Assembly: GCF_027594865.1 (NCBI RefSeq)
Contig: NZ_CP089391.1
Span: 3,440,501-3,504,500, forward strand
Reading direction: 5' to 3'
DNA from: Bradyrhizobium xenonodulans
GTDB taxonomy: Bacteria > Pseudomonadota > Alphaproteobacteria > Rhizobiales > Xanthobacteraceae
DNA length: 64,000 nt
The notes under the pieces are model-generated. The model had not been told where the DNA came from. It worked only from the letters and a program-made list of their open reading frames with translations, and did not search any database. This document shows positions 1 through 8,360 of the stretch, piece by piece (positions within the stretch are counted from its first letter, which is position 1; each line of letters begins with the position of its first letter). A program made the translations under genes and the position numbers.

Positions 1-1
1 T

Positions 2-442
2 TTCGGCCAGGCCAATTACGGCGCGGCGAAGTCTGGCATGGTCGGCCTGATGAACGTGCTCGCCGAGGAAGGCCGCAAGAACGACATCCGCGTCAACATC
101 ATCTCGCCGACGGCGGCAACCCGCATGACGGAAGAGCTGTTGCCGCCGCAGGCGCTGCAATTGATGAAGCCGAACGCGATCACGCCCGCGGTCGAGTACA
201 TGCTGAGCGCGGACGCGCCGACCCGCACCATCATGGGCGCCGGCGCAGGCTCCTTCGCGGTGATCAAGATTGTCGAGAGCGAGGGCATCAACTTGCCGGA
301 GTCCGAATGGACGCCGGACGCGATTGCCGCGCATTTCGCCGAGATCAGCGACATGTCGAAGGCCAAGGCGCTGCAAGGCGCGTTCGAGCAGACGCAGAAA
401 TACGTCGCGCAGGCCGCGGCTCGGGCGGGGATCAAGCTCTGA
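2..442 (+). CDS. SDR family oxidoreductase, FOX2/MFE-2 hydroxyacyl-CoA dehydrogenase-like (5' end missing)
   Basis: This is the C-terminal 146 residues of a short-chain dehydrogenase; its start lies before the window. The reading frame opens with the catalytic YxxxK motif (YGAAK, residues 6-10 of the fragment) and continues into the NIISPTAATRMTEELLPP region. That pattern, followed by a long helical tail, resembles the (3R)-hydroxyacyl-CoA dehydrogenase part of FOX2/MFE-2 multifunctional enzymes, so a role in NAD(P)-dependent oxidation of hydroxyacyl-CoA is likely. The Rossmann half is not visible, so cofactor choice cannot be judged. Its TGA stop overlaps the proposed start of the next gene. 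Confidence 0.85.
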   Translation, partial: FGQANYGAAKSGMVGLMNVLAEEGRKNDIRVNIISPTAATRMTEELLPPQALQLMKPNAITPAVEYMLSADAPTRTIMGAGAGSFAVIKIVESEGINLPESEWTPDAIAAHFAEISDMSKAKALQGAFEQTQKYVAQAAARAGIKL

Positions 443-1665
443 CTGACGTCGCCGTCATCGGTGCCGGTCCCGCCGGGCTGATGGCGGCGGAGGTGCTGGC
501 GCAGGGCGGCGCCCGCGTCACCGTCTACGACGCGATGCCGTCCGCGGGCCGCAAATTTCTGATGGCGGGCCGCGGCGGCCTCAATCTCACCCACAGCGAA
601 CCGCTGCCGCAATTCATGGCGCGCTATCGCGAGGCGGCCCCGAAGCTGCAGGCTGCGATCGCGGCGTTTTCGCCGGACACGCTGCGCGCCTGGAGCGAGG
701 CCCTGGGCGAGCCGACCTTCGTCGGCACCAGCGGGCGTGTGTTTCCAAAAGCGTTCAAGGCCTCGCCCTTGCTACGCGCCTGGCTACGGCGGCTCGATGC
801 GGCCGGCGTGCGGTTTGGGTTTCGCCATCGCTGGACCGGCTGCGATGACGAGGGACGGCTGCTGTTTCGAACACCCGATGGCCCGCTTGTCGTCGCGGCC
901 AACGCCACGGTGCTGGCGCTCGGCGGCGCAAGCTGGCCGCGGCTGGGCTCGGACGGCAGCTGGACGGCGATCCTGGCTGACAAAGGCATCGCGCTGTCGC
1001 CGCTGCGGCCTGCCAATTGCGGCTTCACCGTCGCCTGGTCCGACATCATTCGCACGCGCTTCGAAGGCCAACCGCTGAAGGGGATTGCGCTGACCTTCGG
1101 CCCGCACAGCCTGCGCGGCGAGGCGATCATCACGCAATCCGGCATCGAGGGCGGGGCGAGCTACGCGCTCTCAGCTGAATTGCGCGAGGCGATTGCCGCG
1201 AACGGCGAGGCGGTGCTGCACGTCGCCTTGCGGCCGGATGTCGATCAGGCTGAGTTGGTCCGACGCCTGTCCGCGCCGCGCGGCAAGCAATCGTTCTCCA
1301 ACTTCCTGCGCAAGGCCGTGCAGCTTTCACCGGTTGCAGTGGGGTTGCTCCAGGAGGCGGCGATCGGCGCGGGCCAGTCGCTGTCGGGTATGCCACCCGA
1401 ACGATTGGCGGAACTCGTCAACGCTGTACCCATCAAGCTCACCGGCACAGCGCCCATCGTGCGTGCGATCTCCAGCGCCGGCGGCGTCTCGTTCGACGAG
1501 CTCGATGCCGATTTCATGATCGGCAAGCTGCCCGGCGTGTTCGCCGCCGGCGAGATGCTGGACTGGGAGGCGCCAACCGGTGGCTATCTGTTGCAGGCCT
1601 CGTTCGCGACGGGAGCCGCCGCGGGCAGGGGCGTCTTGCGACGGCTGGCGCAAGTGTCGTCCTGA
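439..1665 (+). CDS. BaiN/TIGR03862-type NAD(P)/FAD-dependent flavoprotein
   Basis: The protein (about 408 residues) begins with a dinucleotide-binding VIGAGPAGLMAAE motif, then GRGGLNLTHSEP, the family's second conserved block, and ends with an FAD-binding GVFAAGEMLDWEAPTGGY segment. It matches the HI0933/BaiN-like flavoproteins, whose substrates are mostly unknown. The start is uncertain. In frame I see no ATG, GTG or TTG close to the Rossmann motif, only CTG at 439, which overlaps the upstream stop as CTGA. The nearest ATG (307) would add 44 residues that merely translate the SDR gene in another frame. A CTG start or a sequencing difference are both possible. Confidence 0.8.
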   Translation: MTDVAVIGAGPAGLMAAEVLAQGGARVTVYDAMPSAGRKFLMAGRGGLNLTHSEPLPQFMARYREAAPKLQAAIAAFSPDTLRAWSEALGEPTFVGTSGRVFPKAFKASPLLRAWLRRLDAAGVRFGFRHRWTGCDDEGRLLFRTPDGPLVVAANATVLALGGASWPRLGSDGSWTAILADKGIALSPLRPANCGFTVAWSDIIRTRFEGQPLKGIALTFGPHSLRGEAIITQSGIEGGASYALSAELREAIAANGEAVLHVALRPDVDQAELVRRLSAPRGKQSFSNFLRKAVQLSPVAVGLLQEAAIGAGQSLSGMPPERLAELVNAVPIKLTGTAPIVRAISSAGGVSFDELDADFMIGKLPGVFAAGEMLDWEAPTGGYLLQASFATGAAAGRGVLRRLAQVSS

Positions 1666-1674
1666 CCGTGCCGA

Positions 1675-2892
1675 TCACGATGTGCCGGTCTTTGTCACGA
1701 TATCCGTGATGAGGCCGAGCGCACCAAAGCTGGCAGCCACGATGCAGACCATCGTCCAGCCGCCATAGGTCCAGGCGAGCGATGCGGCCGCGGCGCCGAC
1801 CCCGCCGCCGATGAAGAACAGCGCCACGAACAGGCCGTTGAGGCGGCCGCGCGCTTCCGGTCGCAACAGGTTGATTGCGCGCCGGCCCAGCGTCTGGTCG
1901 GTGGTGATGCCGACGTCGAGCAGGATCGTGCCGAGGCTCAGCAGCAGGAGGCTGGCGGTGCCGGACTCCAGCGCAGCCGCCCATGCACAGAGCGCAAGCG
2001 ACGCGACGATGAGCAGATGGGCTGCGAGCAGCATCGGCCGGGCCCAGCCACGGTCGCCCCAGCGGCCGTCGAGAGGCGTCGCCGCAGCGCCGACGACGCC
2101 GATCAACGCGAACGCCGCAATTCCCTTTGTGTCGAGCAGGAACGGCGTGTCCGGCAGGCGCAGCGCGACGGCCGACCAGAAAGCGGTGAAGGACGCCATG
2201 ACAAGCGCTGCCGTCCATGCGCGGACGCGCAGCACGGGCTCTTCCTGCAGCAGCTTCGGGAACGAGCGGAGCAGCCCTCCGTAGCCGGACTTTGCGGCCG
2301 GGCGCAGCGTCGGCAGATAGCGGCTTAGCCCCACGGCAAGAAGCGTCATCAATCCCGCCGAGACGACGTAATACACGCGCCAGCTCCAGAGATCCGCGAT
2401 CAGGCTCGCCGCCGGCCGTGACAGCAGGATGCCGATCATCAATCCGCCCATGACCTCGCCGATCGCCTGGCCGCGCCGTTCCGGTGCCACCTGGGAGGCG
2501 ACGAGCGGCACCATCATCTGGATCGCGGCGCAGGAAGCACCCAGGATGAAAGTTGCGAGCAGCAGCAGGTACGGGCTCGGCGCCAGCGCCGTGCCGAGGG
2601 CAGCCAGGATGGCGCAGCCAAGCGTGCGCAGGATCAGGCGCTTGTTCTCGACGAGATCGACGAGCGGCACGAGCAGAAGCAGGCCGAGCGCATAGCCCAG
2701 GAGCGTCAGCGTGCTGACCATGCCGGCTTGCCCCGCCGTCAACGCCAGCGATCGGCCGATCAGGCCAACCAGGATCTGGGGCGCGAACAGGTTGGTGACG
2801 ACGACGCCGGCGGTGATGGCGCCAAGCCAGATCATGGATCGCTCGGCAACCGGCTTTGCGGAGGCAAGCTTCGTGGTTTCGGAGATGCTCAT
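1675..2892 (-). CDS. MFS transporter (12-TM drug/metabolite efflux type)
   Basis: A 405-residue membrane protein of the major facilitator superfamily. Hydrophobic helices occur throughout, with a central loop around residues 190-205. Motif A-like residues are visible in the loop after TM2 (VPLVDLVENKRLI), where the usual GxLaDrxGrR is only loosely kept. ATG at 2892 is preferred because GAGG lies just upstream; a TTG 12 nt earlier is possible. It is transcribed away from the LysR gene at 2985, with a 92-nt shared region, so that LysR protein is its likely regulator. The substrate cannot be read from sequence. Confidence 0.85.
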   Translation of the reverse strand: MSISETTKLASAKPVAERSMIWLGAITAGVVVTNLFAPQILVGLIGRSLALTAGQAGMVSTLTLLGYALGLLLLVPLVDLVENKRLILRTLGCAILAALGTALAPSPYLLLLATFILGASCAAIQMMVPLVASQVAPERRGQAIGEVMGGLMIGILLSRPAASLIADLWSWRVYYVVSAGLMTLLAVGLSRYLPTLRPAAKSGYGGLLRSFPKLLQEEPVLRVRAWTAALVMASFTAFWSAVALRLPDTPFLLDTKGIAAFALIGVVGAAATPLDGRWGDRGWARPMLLAAHLLIVASLALCAWAAALESGTASLLLLSLGTILLDVGITTDQTLGRRAINLLRPEARGRLNGLFVALFFIGGGVGAAAASLAWTYGGWTMVCIVAASFGALGLITDIVTKTGTS

Positions 2893-2984
2893 GGGACCTC
2901 GCAAGCTATTGGCGAGCCCCCTTTAAGCGAGAGATCTAATATGCTACAATTCAAATAAGGTGATAAAGAATATGCGGGATTGTA

Positions 2985-3887
2985 ATGAACACCCATGACC
3001 TCGTCGCGTTCGTCGCTGTGGTCGAGACCGGTTCGATCGTCGCGGCATCCGCGCGCCTGAACCTCACCCAGCCCGGCGTGACCCGGCGTATCCAGAACCT
3101 CGAGGAGATGCTGGGAGCGCAGCTTCTGGACCGGCTGTCGAAGCCGCTGAAACCGACGGCTGCGGGCCACGAGGCCTATGAGCAGGGCCGGCGCTTGCTC
3201 AGGATGCTGGACGACCTCAAGTCGGGCGTCGCCAATGATGGCGTGGTGCGTGGCGAGTTCAGGCTCGGTCTGACGCCGTTCCTGTCGGAGGCCGGGCTCA
3301 CCGCACCGCTTGATGCGGTGCGCGCCGAGTTTCCCGCGCTTGCCGTGCGGGTCGTGTCGGGCTGGTCGCCCAATCAGGTCGAACGCGTCTCGCGCAACGA
3401 GCTGGACGCTGCCGCGGTTTGCCTGCCTGATGGTGCGGTGCCGCCTGCCGATCTCGTCGCCGACGATCTCGGCGCCCAGCCGGTTGTGTTTGTCGTCGCG
3501 CGCGACATGAAGATCCCGAAGTCGGCCGACCTGGAGCAGCTCTCGCAGATGTCATGGGTGATCAACCAGGACGGCTGCGGGTTTCGCGACGCGTTGAAGC
3601 GGCGGTTCGACGCCGAGCATCTGCCATTCAACATCGCCGTAGAGGCGCTCGACAGCGAGCTTCGCCTGTCGCTGGTCGCGCGCGGCCTCGGCGTCGGCCT
3701 GGTGACGCCGATCGCACTGAAGCGGAGCGCATTCCGCGACAAGCTCAAGGCGGTGAAGACGCGAGACTTCAACCCCGCGGTGCGCGCATGGATGGTGCAT
3801 CGCGCGCCCGCCGGCCGTCTCGCGCGCCCGATCAAGCTGTTTCGCGACGGCCTCGAAGGCGAGCTCCAGGCGCTGATGCGCGCCTAG
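2985..3887 (+). CDS. LysR family transcriptional regulator
   Basis: 300 residues, the usual LysR length. An N-terminal winged helix-turn-helix (residues 1-60, with ETGSIVAASARLNLTQPGVTR) is followed by a periplasmic-binding-like effector domain. It lies back to back with the MFS gene at 1675-2892, the classic arrangement in which a LysR protein controls the divergent target from the shared intergenic region. Its stop overlaps the end of the convergent PLP-enzyme gene by 4 nt. The effector is unknown. Confidence 0.9.
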   Translation: MNTHDLVAFVAVVETGSIVAASARLNLTQPGVTRRIQNLEEMLGAQLLDRLSKPLKPTAAGHEAYEQGRRLLRMLDDLKSGVANDGVVRGEFRLGLTPFLSEAGLTAPLDAVRAEFPALAVRVVSGWSPNQVERVSRNELDAAAVCLPDGAVPPADLVADDLGAQPVVFVVARDMKIPKSADLEQLSQMSWVINQDGCGFRDALKRRFDAEHLPFNIAVEALDSELRLSLVARGLGVGLVTPIALKRSAFRDKLKAVKTRDFNPAVRAWMVHRAPAGRLARPIKLFRDGLEGELQALMRA

Positions 3888-4963
3888 CGCAGCTTCCCGC
3901 GCGCAGCCACCGGCAGTGTGCCGATGATCTCCTCGCCGCGGACCATCACCACCTCGTCCATCATGTTGACGACGACGCAGACGTGGTTCGGCACGATCCG
4001 GACGACGTCGCCGACATTGGGCCGCGTGTTGCTGCGGGAGAGGTCGAGAAAGCCGTGCTCCTCGGCAAATTTCGCGATCTTGGCTTCGGGATGCTCCAGG
4101 ATCAGGCCGTGGCCGTCGAGGCCGCCGGTGTCCGTGGTCAGTGTCTTCGAGCCGGCATCGAGAATGCCGCGCTCGGGGGCAGCGCGGCTCACCACCGTCG
4201 AATAGATGTGCAGCGCGCAATCGTCCCAGGTCGCTGAACCCGCCGCGACCTGCATGCGGTCGTTGTAGATGTAGGTGCCGAAGCGGTGCTCGGTGCCGCC
4301 CTTGAGCTTGCCGATGTTCTTGAGGTTCGGCGTGCCGCCAGTCGAGACGATTTTTGCATCCAGCCCGTGCGCGCGCACGCCGGCGAGCGCCTCGTCGTAG
4401 AATTTCTGTGCGTCAGCCCAGCCGGTCTCGGTCGGGTAGAGCATGAAGCCGGCGAATTCCAGCCCCTTGGATGCCGCGATCTCGCGCGCCAGCGCGATCG
4501 CTTCGGCTGGCGTCTCGACGCCGGCGCGCTTGCGGCCCGTGTCGCATTCGACCACCACCGAGAGCGGACGGCCCGACGCCGCAGCGGCCTTGGGCAGGCC
4601 GGCGACGACGGTCGAATTGTCGGCGGCGACCGTCATGTTGGCCTTGGCATTCAGCGCGCCGAGCCGCGCCATTTTCTCTTCGCCCAGCAGATTGTAGCTG
4701 ATCAGGATGTCGTCGATGCCGGCATTGGCCATGATCTCGGCCTCGCCGATCTTCTGGCAGGTGATGCCCTTGGCGCCGGCCGCGACCTGCATCTTGGCGA
4801 TGGTCGGGTTCTTGTGCGTCTTGATGTGCGGCCGGTTGGCGACGCCGGCGTCGTCGCAGGCCTTCTGGATCCGCGCGATGTTGCGCTCGACCTTGTCCAT
4901 GTCGATGACGGCGCAGGGCGTGCCGTATTCACGTGCGATCTTGGCGGCGAGGGTGGTTGTCAT
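3884..4963 (-). CDS. Fold-type III PLP enzyme, D-threonine aldolase / D-serine dehydratase (DSD1) family
   Basis: 359 residues with an alanine-racemase-like N-terminal barrel. RPHIKTHK near residues 44-51 contains the PLP lysine (Lys48) of D-threonine aldolases and eukaryotic-type D-serine dehydratases. Near the C terminus PNHVC gives the His-x-Cys pair that binds zinc in the D-serine dehydratase branch. Either D-threonine cleavage to glycine and acetaldehyde or D-serine deamination fits; sequence alone does not decide. It starts 2 nt after the stop of the ABC-F gene, so it is probably cotranscribed with it and with the UPF0178 gene. Confidence 0.85.
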   Translation of the reverse strand: MTTTLAAKIAREYGTPCAVIDMDKVERNIARIQKACDDAGVANRPHIKTHKNPTIAKMQVAAGAKGITCQKIGEAEIMANAGIDDILISYNLLGEEKMARLGALNAKANMTVAADNSTVVAGLPKAAAASGRPLSVVVECDTGRKRAGVETPAEAIALAREIAASKGLEFAGFMLYPTETGWADAQKFYDEALAGVRAHGLDAKIVSTGGTPNLKNIGKLKGGTEHRFGTYIYNDRMQVAAGSATWDDCALHIYSTVVSRAAPERGILDAGSKTLTTDTGGLDGHGLILEHPEAKIAKFAEEHGFLDLSRSNTRPNVGDVVRIVPNHVCVVVNMMDEVVMVRGEEIIGTLPVAARGKLR

Positions 4964-4965
4964 GG

Positions 4966-6777
4966 TTAAGCCTGCTCTATTTCTTCGCGAAGCATTTCGA
5001 GTTCGAGCCAGCGCTCTTCGGCAGCTGACAATTCTTCATGCGCCTTGGCGATGGCGGCCGACGTGTCGTCGAATGTCTTGCGATCCTTCGTATAGAGATT
5101 GGGATCGTCCAGCACGCGCTGCCATTTTGCAATATTGGCCTGCAATGTTTCCATCCGCTTCGGCAGCGTCTCCAGCGCGTGCTTCTCGTTGAAGCTCAGC
5201 TTCCGCTTGGGCGCGGAGGCGGGAGCAGCGGAGCGCTCCTCTTTCTTCTCTGCCGGCGCTTGCACCTTCGCCGTCTCGCGTTTCAGGTCCGCACCGCGCT
5301 GGGTCAGCATGTCGCTGTAACCGCCGGCATATTCAGTCCACTTGCCGTTGCCCTCGGGCGCGATCACCGAGGTGACGACGCGATCGAGGAAGTCGCGGTC
5401 GTGACTGATCAGGATGACCGTGCCCTCATAGTCGCCGAGCATGTCTTCCAGGACATCGAGGGTTTCGAGATCGAGATCGTTGGTCGGCTCGTCCAGCACC
5501 AGCAGGTTCGACGGCTTTGCGAGCGCGCGCGCCAGCATCAGCCGGCCGCGTTCCCCGCCGGAGAGCACTTCCACCGGCGTGCCGCGCTGCTCCTGCGCGA
5601 ACAGAAAGTCCTTCATGTAGCCGACGACATGCTTCGGCTTGCCACCGACCATGATCTGGTCGCCGCGGCCTCCGGTCAGTGCATCGGCCAGCGTCGATTT
5701 GGGATCGAGGCTTTCGCGGTGCTGGTCGAGCGTCGCCGTCTCCAGATTGGCCCCTAACCGCACCGTGCCGGAATCGGGCTGCGCGCCGCCGGTGAGCAGA
5801 TTGACCAGCGTGGTCTTGCCGGCGCCGTTCGGCCCGACGATGCCGAGCCGGTCGCCGCGCTGGATGCGCGTGGAGAAATTGTCCACGATCACGCGCTCGC
5901 CGAACGCCTTGGTGACGCCCTTGGCCTCGATCACCAGCTTGCCGGATTGCTCCGCTTCGGCAGCCGCGAGACTGGCGGTGCCGGCCGTGCCGCGATAGTT
6001 GCGCCGCTGGTCGCGCAGGGCATGCAGATTGCCGAGACGCTTGACGTTGCGCTTGCGCCGGCCGGAGACGCCGTGGCGCAGCCAGTGCTCCTCGTCGACG
6101 ATCTTGCGGTCGAGCTTGTGCTGGTCGCGCTCTTCCTCCGCCAGCACTTCGTCGCGCCAGCTCTCGAACGAAGCAAAGCCGCGGTCGATCTGCTTGATCT
6201 TGCCGCGGTCGAGCCACGCCGTGGAGCGCGACAGGTTGGTGAGGAAGCGGCGGTCGTGGCTGATGATCACCAGTGCGCTGCGCCTGGAATCGAGCTCCTT
6301 TTCCAGCCATTCGATGGTGGAGAGATCGAGATGGTTGGTCGGCTCGTCCAGCAGCAGGATGTCGGGCGAGGGCGCCAGCACGCGAGCGAGCGCCGCACGG
6401 CGGGCTTCGCCGCCGGAGACGTTGGCCGGGTCCTCTTCGCCGGTAAGTCCGAGCTGCTCCACGAGGTAGCGCGCCTGGTACGGGTCGTCGCCGGGCGCAA
6501 GGCCCGCCTCGACATAGGCAAGCGTGGTCTTGTGCTCGCCGAAATCCGGCTCCTGCGGGAGGTAGCGCACGGTCGCGCCCGGCTGCACGAAGCGCGTGCC
6601 GCCATCGGGCTCGACGAGGCCGGCCGCGATTCTGAGCAGCGTCGATTTGCCGGAGCCGTTGCGGCCGATCAGGCAGAAGCGCTCGCTCGGCGCGACGTTG
6701 AGCTCGACGCCCGACAGCAGCGGCGTGCCGCCGAAGGTCAGCTTGATGTCTTTCAGTTGGATCAGCGGCGGCGCCAT
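4966..6777 (-). CDS. ABC-F family ATPase, Uup-like
   Basis: 603 residues with two ABC cassettes and no membrane segments. Walker A motifs are GRNGSGKST (about residue 38) and GPNGAGKTT; signatures are SGGEARR and LSGGERG; Walker B motifs are LLLDEPTNHLD and LVLDEPTNDLD. The charged C-terminal coiled coil (about residues 525-603) is the Uup-type extension. ABC-F proteins act on ribosomes or, for Uup, on DNA/ribosome stability rather than in transport. It is the middle gene of a tightly spaced three-gene operon. Confidence 0.92.
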   Translation of the reverse strand: MAPPLIQLKDIKLTFGGTPLLSGVELNVAPSERFCLIGRNGSGKSTLLRIAAGLVEPDGGTRFVQPGATVRYLPQEPDFGEHKTTLAYVEAGLAPGDDPYQARYLVEQLGLTGEEDPANVSGGEARRAALARVLAPSPDILLLDEPTNHLDLSTIEWLEKELDSRRSALVIISHDRRFLTNLSRSTAWLDRGKIKQIDRGFASFESWRDEVLAEEERDQHKLDRKIVDEEHWLRHGVSGRRKRNVKRLGNLHALRDQRRNYRGTAGTASLAAAEAEQSGKLVIEAKGVTKAFGERVIVDNFSTRIQRGDRLGIVGPNGAGKTTLVNLLTGGAQPDSGTVRLGANLETATLDQHRESLDPKSTLADALTGGRGDQIMVGGKPKHVVGYMKDFLFAQEQRGTPVEVLSGGERGRLMLARALAKPSNLLVLDEPTNDLDLETLDVLEDMLGDYEGTVILISHDRDFLDRVVTSVIAPEGNGKWTEYAGGYSDMLTQRGADLKRETAKVQAPAEKKEERSAAPASAPKRKLSFNEKHALETLPKRMETLQANIAKWQRVLDDPNLYTKDRKTFDDTSAAIAKAHEELSAAEERWLELEMLREEIEQA

Positions 6778-6779
6778 GA

Positions 6780-7283
6780 CTAGCCTTGACTCGAATTCTG
6801 GCTCGTTGCGGCCGTATCGGCGCGGCGACGCTGGATCCGGCGCAGAGTCTGGTCGAGCGCCGAGAGGAAGGTGGAGCGGTCGCGCGGCGAGAATGATCGC
6901 GGACCGCCGGTGACTTCGCCGGCCGAGCGCAGATCCGTCATCAGATTACGCACCGCCAGCGTCATCCCGATCGACTCTTCCGTGAACGGTTTTCCGTTCG
7001 GCGCGATCACGTCGGCACCCGCTTTGACGCAGCGGCTGGCCAGCGGAATGTCCGAGGTCACGACGACATCTCCGGGCTTGACGCGTTCCACGATCCAGTC
7101 GTCGGCGGCATCCATGCCGGGACCGGCGGCAATGCGCTCGATCAGGGGATCGTGCGGCACGCGAATGAAGTTGCCGGCGACCACGCTCACGGCCACGCCG
7201 TGCCGGAGCGCGACGCGGTAGATCTCGTCCTTCACCGGACAGGCGTCGGCGTCGACATAGATGCGGGTGGGGGTGTCAGTCAT
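6780..7283 (-). CDS. YaiI/YqxD family protein (UPF0178)
   Basis: 167 residues starting [20 protein letters not shown]; the DxDACP motif is the family hallmark. The fold is PIN-like and a nuclease role is suspected from structure, but no function is established. The frame stays open upstream to 7547, but that part is low-complexity Arg/Ala and overlaps the promoter side of the divergent gene, so ATG 7283 is chosen. The gene is followed within 2 nt by the ABC-F gene. Confidence 0.88.
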   Translation of the reverse strand: MTDTPTRIYVDADACPVKDEIYRVALRHGVAVSVVAGNFIRVPHDPLIERIAAGPGMDAADDWIVERVKPGDVVVTSDIPLASRCVKAGADVIAPNGKPFTEESIGMTLAVRNLMTDLRSAGEVTGGPRSFSPRDRSTFLSALDQTLRRIQRRRADTAATSQNSSQG

Positions 7284-7390
7284 TCGCCGCGTGGTACCGC
7301 ATTCGGGCCGCAAAGGCGAGGGGATTGACCCGTGTTCCCGGGGCCCTACGATCAGCGCCGAAACAACAAGAATTTGGGGAAAGCCAAGCC

Positions 7391-8191
7391 ATGCCGAACC
7401 GGCTCGAAACCTGGCGCGTCGAGGCCTACAACACCGCAAAACAATCCGAAAACAAGATGCATGACCACACGGTGGCGCGCCGCTTCGGCTTTTCCGGCGG
7501 GCTGGTCCCCGGCGTCGACGTCTTCGCCTACATGATGCACGTGCCAATCGCCCGCTGGGGCGGCGATTTCCTGTCGCGCGGGCTGGTCGAGGCCCGCTTC
7601 ATCAAGCCGGTCTATGACGGCGAGACTGCCGATGTCGACGCCACCGAGCACAATGAGCTTCTGACGATCGAGGTGTTCAGCCGCACCGAGCTTTGTGCCA
7701 CGGGCACGGCCTCCCTGCCGGCGGCCGCGCTTGCGGTGTCGTTGAGCGACTATGTCGAGGTGCCGGTTGTGGCCGAGCGCAAGCCGGTCAGCCCCGCGAC
7801 GTTCGAAATGGGAAAATGGCTCGGTACGACACCCCGCCGCTGGGCCGGGCAGGACGCGGCTGACTATCTCGCCGACATCAGGGAGGCCGATCCGGTCTTC
7901 GCACGCGAGGCCCTCGGCCATCCCGGCCTGATCCAGCGCGTCATGAACCGCGTGCTGGTCGACAACACCATTCTGGGTCCGTGGATCCACGTCGGCAGCC
8001 GCATGCAGCTGCTGTCGCCTGTGCGTATCGGCGATGAGATCACCGCGCGGGCGAAGGTGACCGCGAACTACGAGAAGAAGGGCCACCGCTTCGTCGAGCT
8101 CGACGCGCTGGTCGTCGCCAATGGCACCACGCCGCTGGCACATTGCCAGCACACCGCGATCTACCAGCCGCGCGAGCAGGCGGCGGCGTAG
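7391..8191 (+). CDS. MaoC-like / double hot-dog acyl dehydratase-like protein
   Basis: 266 residues with two hot-dog-like halves. The first (about 20-120) has [17 protein letters not shown], similar to the hydration motif region of MaoC dehydratases. The second (about 195-260) has the [15 protein letters not shown] strand pattern. A role on acyl-CoA or acyl-ACP substrates (hydration or thioester binding) is likely from family knowledge; the substrate is unknown. ATG 7391 is preceded by a purine-rich stretch. It diverges from the UPF0178 operon and is followed by a repeat element. Confidence 0.75.
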   Translation: MPNRLETWRVEAYNTAKQSENKMHDHTVARRFGFSGGLVPGVDVFAYMMHVPIARWGGDFLSRGLVEARFIKPVYDGETADVDATEHNELLTIEVFSRTELCATGTASLPAAALAVSLSDYVEVPVVAERKPVSPATFEMGKWLGTTPRRWAGQDAADYLADIREADPVFAREALGHPGLIQRVMNRVLVDNTILGPWIHVGSRMQLLSPVRIGDEITARAKVTANYEKKGHRFVELDALVVANGTTPLAHCQHTAIYQPREQAAA

Positions 8192-8216
8192 CACAGGAAG
8201 CCACTCCGAGACCGGT

Positions 8217-8319
8217 GTCATGCCCCGGCTTGACCGGGGCATCCAGTACGCCGCGGCCTCTCGCTTTAGTCACTGCTGCCTCTGGAATACTGGATCGCCC
8301 GCCTCGCGGGCGATGACAG
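8217..8319 (+). repeat. Interspersed palindromic repeat, type A (copy 1)
   Basis: An intergenic element of about 100 nt built from two perfect hairpins: an 8-bp stem (TGCCCCGG/CCGGGGCA, 8221-8241) and an 8-bp stem (TCGCCCGC/GCGGGCGA, 8295-8313). They are joined by a conserved core flanked by CCAGTA and TACTGG. Two more copies lie at 16274-16377 and 31381-31480. It resembles REP/BIME-like elements. Confidence 0.85.
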
Positions 8320-8360
8320 TTGTATGTGTGGAAGCGGCGAGTGACCGTCTACGAAGGATC

